From the NCBI GenBank assembly GCA_002341345.1, contig DDNW01000163.1, forward strand, positions 1-9,475: DNA of 9,475 nt. Direction: 5' to 3'. Below the pieces are notes generated by a model. It was not told the origin of the DNA, did not search any database, and saw only the letters and a program-made list of their open reading frames with translations. This stretch comes from Erythrobacter sp. UBA2510 (lineage in GTDB: Bacteria > Pseudomonadota > Alphaproteobacteria > Sphingomonadales > Sphingomonadaceae). Made by a program: the position numbers and the translations under genes. Every line of letters begins with the position of its first letter. Position 1 is the first letter of the stretch. This document shows, piece after piece, positions 1-5,091 of the stretch.

Positions 1-2
1 TT

Positions 3-380
3 CTCACTGGCAAAAGCGCCGCACCCATCCAGCCCGAAGCCGACAAACCGCAGGCTGCGTTCAACCTGATGACGCTGGCCATGCTGGTCGGGACGGAGCT
101 GGTGCCCGACCTCACCGGTCATGTCGTCAGCGTGGAGGAGGTCGCCGAGCACCTCTATGCAATCGACCGCCTGTTTTTCCATGTTACCTCGCATCTAAAA
201 GGCGTCGCGGGGCTCAGGCTCGGCCGCGTCTCGGACATTCCCGAAAACGACCGCCCGTTCGGCTTTGACGCCGAGGAAATCGCCCGCTTCTGGTGTACGA
301 AGCACAGCGTTCCTTATCTCGGCCGCGCCGACATCGGCCATGATGCCAACAATGCGATTATCCCGTTCGGCCTGTGGTAA
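3..380 (+). CDS. LD-carboxypeptidase (peptidase S66), C-terminal part, 5' truncated
   Basis: The reading frame is open from base 3 to the TAA at 378-380, giving 125 residues with no start inside the family fold. The gene therefore begins left of the window; the ATG at 69 is internal. The fragment matches the C-terminal domain of S66 serine peptidases (LdcA/MccF family). These remove the terminal D-alanine from muropeptide tetrapeptides during peptidoglycan recycling, or cleave related peptide conjugates. Visible family signatures are the NLMTLAMLVGT helix (residues 21-31 of the fragment), the VEEVAEHLYAIDR segment (44-56) that carries the catalytic Glu (45 or 46), and GHDANNAIIPFG (112-123) with the catalytic His113. 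The nucleophilic Ser lies in the missing half. fabD follows 69 bases later on the same strand, so co-transcription is possible. The family call is strong; the exact substrate (muropeptide or other) is not determined. Confidence 0.82.
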   Translation, partial: LTGKSAAPIQPEADKPQAAFNLMTLAMLVGTELVPDLTGHVVSVEEVAEHLYAIDRLFFHVTSHLKGVAGLRLGRVSDIPENDRPFGFDAEEIARFWCTKHSVPYLGRADIGHDANNAIIPFGLW

Positions 381-432
381 CAGACCGGGCGGGGACTTGC
401 CTGATTTGTCTCTCGCAAATAGGGCCGCTCGC

Positions 433-438
433 AAGGAG
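433..438 (+). promoter_or_regulatory. Ribosome binding site of fabD
   Basis: A perfect AAGGAG lies eleven bases before the fabD ATG at 450. It fixes that start. No convincing -35/-10 pair is visible between the upstream stop at 380 and this site. Confidence 0.75.
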
Positions 439-449
439 AGACGTTTAGC

Positions 450-1382
450 ATGATCGCATTTATTTTTCCCGGACAGGGCAGCCAGAAGGTCGGCATGGGC
501 GCGGCGCTTGCCGAGGCGAGCGCTGCGGCGCGCCATGTTTTCGAGGAAGTGGACGAGGCGCTGTCGCAAAAGCTCTTTGCCATCATGCGCGAAGGCCCGG
601 AAGAAACGCTGACGCTGACCGCCAATGCGCAGCCCGCGATCATGGCGCATTCGCTCGCCGTCGTGCGCGTGCTCGAAGAGGGCGGTTTGAAGCTGTCGGA
701 GAAGGGCGCTTGCGTTGCAGGGCACTCGTTGGGTGAATATTCCGCGCTCGCGGCGGTGGGCGGCTTCTCGCTCGCCGATACCGCACGGTTGCTGCGTATT
801 CGCGGCAGTGCCATGCAGGAGGCGGTGCCGGTGGGCGTGGGCGCGATGTGTGCGCTGCTTGGTGCCGATCTGGAAAAGGCCGCCGCTCTGGCCGAGGCTG
901 CCGCGCAAGGCGATGTATGCGAGGTGGCCAACGACAACGATCCGGCACAGGTCGTGCTCTCGGGTCATGCCTCCGCGATCGACCGCGCGATTGAACTGGC
1001 CAGGGAATATGGCTGCAAGCGCGCGATCAAGCTGCCGGTGTCGGCCCCGTTCCACTGCTCGCTGATGCAACCTGCTGCCGAGCGCATGGCCGAGGCGCTG
1101 GCCGCCTGCTCGCCGCAGCCGATGCGACTGCCGCTCTACGCCAATGTCACAGCCGCCGAAGTCACCGACCCGGCGGAAGAACAGCGCCTGCTGGTCGACC
1201 AGGTGACGGGCCGCGTGCGCTGGCGCGAAAGCGTCATGGCGATGGGCGATGCCGGGGTCACCAAATTCGTCGAGATCGGCGGCAAGGTCGTCGGGCCGAT
1301 GGTGCGCAAGATCCTGCCGGACGCGGAGGCGATCAGCGTCGTCTCGATGGAGGATATCGAGGCACTGGCAAAGGAGATATGA
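450..1382 (+). CDS. fabD: Malonyl-CoA:ACP transacylase FabD
   Basis: FabD moves the malonyl group from CoA to acyl carrier protein in the cytosol, which supplies the extender unit for type II fatty acid synthesis. The 310-residue length is normal for the family. The N-terminal FPGQGSQ motif is at residues 6-12. The nucleophile elbow GHSLGEYSAL is at 91-100, with catalytic Ser93. Arg118, in RIRGSAMQ, fits the residue that binds the malonyl carboxylate. SAPFHCSLM carries the catalytic His202, and Gln251 in DQVTGRVRW fits the oxyanion-side Gln. All key residues are present. The ATG start is supported by AAGGAG at 433-438, eleven bases upstream. The stop codon overlaps an upstream ATG of fabG (ATGA at 1379-1382), a typical translational coupling arrangement for this pair. 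Confidence 0.97.
   Translation: MIAFIFPGQGSQKVGMGAALAEASAAARHVFEEVDEALSQKLFAIMREGPEETLTLTANAQPAIMAHSLAVVRVLEEGGLKLSEKGACVAGHSLGEYSALAAVGGFSLADTARLLRIRGSAMQEAVPVGVGAMCALLGADLEKAAALAEAAAQGDVCEVANDNDPAQVVLSGHASAIDRAIELAREYGCKRAIKLPVSAPFHCSLMQPAAERMAEALAACSPQPMRLPLYANVTAAEVTDPAEEQRLLVDQVTGRVRWRESVMAMGDAGVTKFVEIGGKVVGPMVRKILPDAEAISVVSMEDIEALAKEI
1371..1376 (+). promoter_or_regulatory. Ribosome binding site of fabG, inside the end of fabD
   Basis: AAGGAG lies within the last codons of fabD. It is two bases from the ATG at 1379 but eight bases from the ATG at 1385. The second spacing is the workable one, so this site decides the fabG start in favour of 1385. Confidence 0.75.
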
Positions 1383-1384
1383 CC

Positions 1385-2137
1385 ATGTTCGACCTCAGGG
1401 GAATGACTGCGCTGGTCACTGGCGGTGCCGGGGGGATCGGTTCGGCGATTGCGCATGCGCTGGCGTCGCGCGGCGCGCGCCTTGCGATCAGCGGCTCCAA
1501 TTCGGAAAAGCTGCGCATCTTTCGCCAGCAGCTGATCGACGAGCATGGCGGCGACCATATCGAGATCACCTGTAACCTGTCGGACACCGAGCAGGTCGAG
1601 CATCTCGTCCCCTCGGCAATGGAATCGCTCGGCAAGATCGACATCCTCGTCAACAATGCCGGCATCACCCGCGACAACCTCGTCATGCGCATGAAGGACG
1701 AGGAATGGAGCGACGTGATCCGCATCAATCTGGAGGCGGCCTTCCGCCTGATGCGCGGCTGCGCCCGCCCGATGATGAAGGCCCGCTTCGGGCGCATGAT
1801 CAACATTACCAGCGTGGTCGGCACGACCGGCAATCCGGGACAGGCAAATTACTGTGCCGCGAAAGCGGGCCTCGTCGGCATGTCCAAAAGCATGGCGCAG
1901 GAATTCGCCTCGCGCGGGATCACGGTCAACTGCATCGCGCCGGGCTTCATCCGCTCGGCGATGACCGATGCGCTCGACGACAAGCAGAAGGATGCGATCA
2001 ACACGCGCATTCCGATGGGGCGGATGGGCGAGGGCGAGGATATTGGCGCAGCGGCGGTCTATCTTGCGAGCAAGGAAGCCAGCTACGTGACCGGCCAGGT
2101 CATTCACGTGAATGGCGGCATGGCCATGCCCGGCTGA
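1385..2137 (+). CDS. fabG: 3-oxoacyl-ACP reductase FabG
   Basis: FabG reduces 3-oxoacyl-ACP to (R)-3-hydroxyacyl-ACP with NADPH, the first reductive step of each fatty acid elongation cycle. The 250-residue protein is a classical short-chain dehydrogenase. Residue numbers are from the ATG at 1385. The cofactor glycine motif TGGAGGIG is near 13-20, NNAG is at 90-93, and the catalytic tetrad is Asn115, Ser143, Tyr156 and Lys160 (the YCAAK segment). APGFIRSAMTDAL follows near 186-198 and the C-terminal VNGGMAM is typical of FabG. An in-frame ATG at 1379 would add two residues, but it is too close to the Shine-Dalgarno sequence. The strict overlap with fabD and the motif quality separate it from a generic dehydrogenase, although SDR paralogues such as PhaB can look similar. 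No acpP or fabF gene follows. Confidence 0.93.
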   Translation: MFDLRGMTALVTGGAGGIGSAIAHALASRGARLAISGSNSEKLRIFRQQLIDEHGGDHIEITCNLSDTEQVEHLVPSAMESLGKIDILVNNAGITRDNLVMRMKDEEWSDVIRINLEAAFRLMRGCARPMMKARFGRMINITSVVGTTGNPGQANYCAAKAGLVGMSKSMAQEFASRGITVNCIAPGFIRSAMTDALDDKQKDAINTRIPMGRMGEGEDIGAAAVYLASKEASYVTGQVIHVNGGMAMPG

Positions 2138-2246
2138 GGCATTTTTTCCACTCCCGTGAAAACGGTGCCAGCCCGCTCCCCCTCCCAACCTCCCGACAGG
2201 GTAATATTTGGGCGGTCGGTAGGGAGAGTAACCCGGTGCCGTAACT

Positions 2247-2265
2247 GTTTCAGTCTCCCTGAAAC
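2247..2265. promoter_or_regulatory. 19-bp palindrome, candidate operator
   Basis: GTTTCAG (2247-2253) and CTGAAAC (2259-2265) are perfect inverted repeats separated by five bases. The symmetry and size fit a dimeric repressor site. It is also a possible 7-bp RNA hairpin, but no T-run follows, so a terminator role is unlikely. I do not recognise the regulator. Confidence 0.4.
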
Positions 2266-2266
2266 T

Positions 2267-2308
2267 AAATCGCGCCCCGTCGGGCTGCAAATGGCCCGAA
2301 AATCGCGC
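2267..2308. repeat. 9-bp direct repeats flanking a 6-bp hairpin
   Basis: AAATCGCGC occurs at 2267-2275 and again at 2300-2308, 33 bases apart, about three helical turns. Between them TCGGGC (2280-2285) pairs with GCCCGA (2294-2299) around an eight-base loop. The arrangement is seen directly; any function is unknown and chance is possible in GC-rich sequence. Confidence 0.3.
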
Positions 2309-2309
2309 T

Positions 2310-2318
2310 TTATCCCCA
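2310..2318 (+). promoter_or_regulatory. DnaA-box-like 9-mer upstream of dnaN
   Basis: TTATCCCCA differs at one position from the strong DnaA box TTATCCACA. It lies about 140 bases before dnaN, a gene controlled by DnaA in several bacteria. It is a single site with one mismatch, so support is weak. Confidence 0.3.
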
Positions 2319-2388
2319 AGCTATCGGTCATTTTTGCCCGGACCGCTTGCCGGGTCGGCCCCTCGCGCTAAGGGTATCTGAGGAGTAT

Positions 2389-2454
2389 ATGCAGCGCCCG
2401 GCAGCGGCTACGAAAAGGCCTTTCGAGCCTTCCGGGCGCGCGAAAAGGGGTTGA
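2389..2454 (+). other. Possible 21-codon leader mini-ORF before dnaN
   Basis: An ATG at 2389 opens 21 codons ending in TGA at 2452-2454, six bases before the dnaN start. The product would be rich in Arg, Lys and Pro (it starts MQRPAATKRP). GAGGAG at 2380-2385 precedes it, but the spacing of three bases is too short for efficient initiation. The frame overlaps the leader hairpin, so ribosomes on it would unfold that structure. It may equally be chance. Confidence 0.2.
2394..2439 (+). promoter_or_regulatory. Bipartite hairpin in the dnaN leader
   Basis: GCGCCCGG (2394-2401) pairs perfectly with CCGGGCGC (2432-2439). Inside it, AAGGC (2415-2419) pairs with GCCTT (2427-2431) around a seven-base loop. 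The two stems stack directly on the 3' side and leave a 13-base bulge on the 5' side. The structure ends just before the dnaN Shine-Dalgarno sequence AAAAGGGG (2443-2450), where it could influence initiation. No T-run follows, so it is not an intrinsic terminator. Confidence 0.45.
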
Positions 2455-2460
2455 ATTGCG

Positions 2461-3588
2461 ATGAAGGCCACGATCGAGCGCGCCAATCTTCTGCGCTGCC
2501 TGTCCCATGTCCAGTCCGTGGTGGAGCGGCGCAACACGATCCCGATCCTCTCCAACGTCCTGATCGAGGCGGATATGAGCGGTGATCTCAAGATCATGGC
2601 GACCGACCTCGACCTGCAGGTGGTCGAGAACCTGCGCGCCAACCGTGTGGACGAGGCCGGGTCGATCACCGTTTCTGCGCACCTGCTGTTCGACATTGCC
2701 CGCAAGCTGCCCGAAGGCAGCGAGGTCAGCCTTGAAACCGCCGATAACCGGATGGTGGTGAAGGCCGGGCGCAGCCGCTTCCAGTTGCCCACGCTGCCGC
2801 GCGACGACTTCCCCGTAATTGTCGAGGGCGAGCTGCCCTCCAGCTTCACGCTGTCGGCCACGCAGCTGGCCGAGATGATCGACCGCACCCGGTTTGCGAT
2901 CTCGACCGAGGAAACGCGTTATTACCTGAACGGCATCTTCCTGCATGTCTCGCAGGACGATGGCCCGGTGCTGAAGGCCGCCGCCACCGACGGCCACCGC
3001 CTCGCCCGCTACACGCTGCCCATGCCCGCCGGGGCCGAGGGCATGCCCGACGTCATCGTGCCGCGAAAGGCCGTGGCCGAACTGCGCAAGCTGCTGGAAG
3101 AGGCGCAGGACGGGCAGGTTCGCATCGACCTCTCGCCTTCCAAGATTCGCTTCTCGATTGGCGGAGCGGGCGGGGTGGTGCTGACCAGCAAGCTGATCGA
3201 CGGGACGTTCCCCGATTACAGCCGCGTGATCCCGACCGGTAACGACAAGCTGCTCCGGATCGACCCCAAGACCTTCTTCGCCGGGGTCGACCGCGTGGCG
3301 ACCATCGCCACCGAGAAGACCCGCGCGGTCAAGATGGGGCTGGAGCCGGACAAGGTCACGCTGTCGGTCACCAGTCCGGACAACGGCAATGCAGCCGAGG
3401 AACTGGCCGCGGAGTACAGCTCCGAAGGGATGGAGATCGGCTTCAACGCCAATTATCTGAAGGACATCCTCGCCCAGATCGACAGCGACACGGTCGAACT
3501 GCATTTGGCCGATCCGGGCGCGCCGACGCTGATCCGCAAGGACGAGAACAGTCCGTCGCTTTATGTCCTGATGCCGATGCGGGTCTGA
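2461..3588 (+). CDS. dnaN: DNA polymerase III subunit beta (sliding clamp) DnaN
   Basis: DnaN is the homodimeric ring that tethers DNA polymerase III and repair proteins to DNA. Its 375 residues are slightly longer than the 366 of E. coli. Conserved features in order are the N-terminal helix MKATIERANLLRCLSHVQ with PILSNV (28-33), HLLFDIARKLP (74-84), TRYYLNGIFLH (152-162), ATDGHRLAR (175-183), SKLIDGTFPDYSRVIP (243-258), GFNANYLKDIL (327-337) and the C-terminal YVLMPMRV (368-375). The last forms part of the clamp-binding pocket used by partner proteins. The ATG has AAAAGGGG ten bases upstream. dnaA and recF are not neighbours here; separation of dnaN from dnaA is common in Alphaproteobacteria. 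The gene ends 27 bases from a convergent gene. Confidence 0.97.
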   Translation: MKATIERANLLRCLSHVQSVVERRNTIPILSNVLIEADMSGDLKIMATDLDLQVVENLRANRVDEAGSITVSAHLLFDIARKLPEGSEVSLETADNRMVVKAGRSRFQLPTLPRDDFPVIVEGELPSSFTLSATQLAEMIDRTRFAISTEETRYYLNGIFLHVSQDDGPVLKAAATDGHRLARYTLPMPAGAEGMPDVIVPRKAVAELRKLLEEAQDGQVRIDLSPSKIRFSIGGAGGVVLTSKLIDGTFPDYSRVIPTGNDKLLRIDPKTFFAGVDRVATIATEKTRAVKMGLEPDKVTLSVTSPDNGNAAEELAAEYSSEGMEIGFNANYLKDILAQIDSDTVELHLADPGAPTLIRKDENSPSLYVLMPMRV

Positions 3589-3618
3589 CGACGCTTTTCC
3601 TGACCACGCTTTTCGTCA
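3586..3618. repeat. Inverted repeat across the two convergent stop codons, with internal direct repeat
   Basis: TGACGA (3586-3591) and TCGTCA (3613-3618) are perfect inverted repeats. The first contains the dnaN stop TGA and the second the reverse-strand stop of the ferredoxin reductase. Inside, ACGCTTTTC is repeated at 3591-3599 and 3606-3614 with a 15-base period. A weak bidirectional terminator is possible, but the stem is only 6 bp and the T-runs lie in the loop. Confidence 0.3.
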
Positions 3619-4941
3619 ATCACCCCGCGCGCGGATCATCGCCTCGATATCGGTGAACTTTTCGCGCGGGGCGCCCTCGCGGGCGGCGCTTTCCTCGGCC
3701 TCTTCGATCTTCTTCCAGTCGCGGAAGGTCACGATGTCGAGCCCGCGCTCTTCGGCAAGCTTGTCAAAACCTTCGCGCCCCTTTTTCGCACCCGGTCCCA
3801 AGCTGCCTGCGGCAATGTCCTCGGCGATCAGGTCGACCACCGCATAGCCATCGGGCCGGTTGGTCCCGATCGTGCCTGAGGGGCCGCGCCGCGCCCAGCC
3901 GACGCAATAGAGGCCGGGCAGGATGCGCCCCTCGTCATTGGCAAAACGCCCGGCACGCTCGTCGAAGGGCACGCCGGGAATGGGGGCGGTGCGATAGCCG
4001 ATGCAGCTGACGACCAGATCGGCGGGCAGGCGGGCGATCTCGCCCGTGCCGATCGCCCGGCCGCGCTCGATCACCGTGCGTTCGATCTCGATTTCGCGCA
4101 CCTTGCCCTCTCCGATCAGCGCCTTGGGCTGGGCGAAGAAGGCAAATTCGATGGCGATCGGTTTCTCGGCCTTGATGTGCTCGGGTGTCGCGGCGAACTG
4201 GCGCAGCAATGTTACAGACTTGCGCAGGCCCGGTTCGAGCAGCGCGTCCTCACTCTCCTCGGGCAGGTCGCCCCGGTCGACATGCGGCGCGGCGCGGGCG
4301 AGATGGCCCAGCTCGCCCAGTTCCTTGGGCGTCATCATGATCTGGTGCGGGCCGCGTCGCCCGAGGAGTACGATGCGATCGATCTTCGAGGTATCGAGAG
4401 CATCGAGTGCGTGGCTGACGATGTCGCTGCCCTCGAATTCGGCGCGGCATTTGGCGAGGATGCGCGCGACATCGAGCGCGACATTGCCCATGCCGATGAC
4501 CACCGCAGTCTTGCCCGACAAATCGGGATCGAGCGCCGCGCATTGCGGGTGGCCGTTATACCAGCCGACGAATTTGGCGCTGCCGAAGACATTGCCCAGA
4601 TCCTCACCCGGAATGTCGAGGCCGCGGTCATGCGGCGCGCCCGTGGCCAGCACCACGCCGTCATAGAGCGCCTGCAACTCGTCGATCTGCACGTCGCGGC
4701 CCACGCAGATATTGCCGACGAAGCGCACATTTTCGGTCAGCGCGACCTTTTCATAGCGGCGCGAAACCCCCTTGATCGACTGGTGGTCGGGCGCAACGCC
4801 ACTGCGAATCAGGCCGTAAGGGACTGGCAATGAGTCGAAAATATCGACCCGGACATTCTCGCCAAAGGCCTTTTGCGCGGCCTCTGCCGTGTAATACCCC
4901 GCCGGTCCCGAGCCGATGATCGCCAGATGCCGTGCCGCCAT
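3616..4941 (-). CDS. Ferredoxin-NADP+ reductase, adrenodoxin reductase type (FprA-like)
   Basis: This is an FAD flavoprotein predicted to pass electrons between NADPH and a ferredoxin in the cytosol. The 441-residue protein has the FAD-binding GSGPAGYYTAEAA at 10-22, PYGLIRSGVAPDH at 41-53 and ATGA at 99-102. The NADP-binding GMGNVALDVARIL is at 150-162 and GRRGPHQIMMTPKELGEL at 194-211; its arginines fit those that hold the 2'-phosphate of NADPH. The C-terminal GWARRGPSGTIGTNRPDGY (348-366) is diagnostic of the adrenodoxin reductase family, as opposed to plant-type FNR or thioredoxin reductase. The frame can extend to a GTG at 5031, but AGGGGAG at 4949-4955 lies seven bases before the ATG at 4941 and the FAD motif then falls at the usual distance. 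No ferredoxin or P450 gene lies nearby, so the redox partner is unknown. Confidence 0.9.
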   Translation of the reverse strand: MAARHLAIIGSGPAGYYTAEAAQKAFGENVRVDIFDSLPVPYGLIRSGVAPDHQSIKGVSRRYEKVALTENVRFVGNICVGRDVQIDELQALYDGVVLATGAPHDRGLDIPGEDLGNVFGSAKFVGWYNGHPQCAALDPDLSGKTAVVIGMGNVALDVARILAKCRAEFEGSDIVSHALDALDTSKIDRIVLLGRRGPHQIMMTPKELGELGHLARAAPHVDRGDLPEESEDALLEPGLRKSVTLLRQFAATPEHIKAEKPIAIEFAFFAQPKALIGEGKVREIEIERTVIERGRAIGTGEIARLPADLVVSCIGYRTAPIPGVPFDERAGRFANDEGRILPGLYCVGWARRGPSGTIGTNRPDGYAVVDLIAEDIAAGSLGPGAKKGREGFDKLAEERGLDIVTFRDWKKIEEAEESAAREGAPREKFTDIEAMIRARGD

Positions 4942-4948
4942 GAACTCT

Positions 4949-4955
4949 CTCCCCT
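4949..4955 (-). promoter_or_regulatory. Ribosome binding site of the ferredoxin reductase
   Basis: Read on the minus strand, AGGGGAG lies seven bases upstream of the ATG at 4941. It supports that start over the longer GTG frame from 5031, whose extra 30 residues do not resemble the family. Confidence 0.7.
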
Positions 4956-5025
4956 GCGAAATACGGATGAAATCGCGTAAATCTGTGACGACCGACCTAG
5001 CACTGGCAGAGCTCGACGCACAAAC

Positions 5026-5038
5026 TTTCACGCTGAAA
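5026..5038. promoter_or_regulatory. 13-bp palindrome in the divergent intergenic region
   Basis: TTTCA and TGAAA flank a CGC centre. The site lies in the 150-base gap between the divergent ferredoxin reductase and the GGDEF-EAL gene, where an operator could serve either one. The arms are short, so this is only a candidate. Its half-sites resemble those of the palindrome at 2247-2265, but the spacing differs (three bases against seven between TTTCA and TGAAA). Confidence 0.2.
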
Positions 5039-5075
5039 TACTTCCCGCGCGATTAACCCTTTCCCAAGTGCGCGC

Positions 5076-5084
5076 TGCGATAAT
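5076..5084 (+). promoter_or_regulatory. Candidate extended -10 element for the GGDEF-EAL-PilZ gene
   Basis: TGCGATAAT resembles an extended -10 box (TG, one base, then GATAAT against TATAAT). It would place transcription start about at the ATG at 5092, giving a leaderless or nearly leaderless message. This agrees with the lack of any Shine-Dalgarno sequence there. No good -35 box was found, so the call is weak. Confidence 0.2.
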
Positions 5085-5091
5085 CGCGGTC

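Larger units (their letters stand above)
2138..2460. other. Non-coding region between fabG and dnaN
   Basis: This 323-base gap has no open frame with protein-like composition beyond a possible 21-codon mini-ORF. It holds, in order: a weak CCGT/ACGG hairpin with a GAAA loop at about 2153-2164, a 19-bp palindrome (2247-2265), a hairpin flanked by direct repeats (2267-2308), a DnaA-box-like 9-mer (2310-2318), and a bipartite hairpin just before dnaN (2394-2439). No intrinsic terminator with a T-run follows fabG, and no clear sigma-70 promoter was identified. A promoter for dnaN is expected here but could not be placed. Confidence 0.7.

Noticed and set aside
372..383. CTGT/ACAG hairpin over the stop codon of the first gene
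   Set aside because: The stem is only 4 bp and no T-run follows.
397..425. Possible TTGCCT / TAGGGC promoter before fabD
   Set aside because: The -10 match is poor and nothing else supports it.
195..1070. Long minus-strand frame (291 residues) opposite the S66 gene and fabD
   Set aside because: Its product is low-complexity, rich in Arg, His and Ala, with no recognisable fold. It overlaps strongly supported genes and reflects GC-rich codon use.
1379..1384. Upstream ATG as the fabG start
   Set aside because: It is only two bases from AAGGAG; the ATG at 1385 has correct spacing and gives the usual FabG N-terminus.
1136..2290. Minus-strand frame (384 residues) opposite fabD and fabG
   Set aside because: It is antisense to two well-identified genes and its composition is that of a shadow frame.
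2337..2354. CCCGG/CCGGG hairpin as an intrinsic terminator
   Set aside because: The T-run lies before the stem on the plus strand, and on the minus strand the stem is followed by A, so neither direction has a terminator.
2368..3504. Minus-strand frame (378 residues) opposite dnaN
   Set aside because: It runs antisense to the whole sliding clamp gene with no motif of its own.
4942..5031. 30-residue N-terminal extension of the ferredoxin reductase
   Set aside because: The added residues do not fit the family, and a good Shine-Dalgarno sequence precedes the ATG at 4941.
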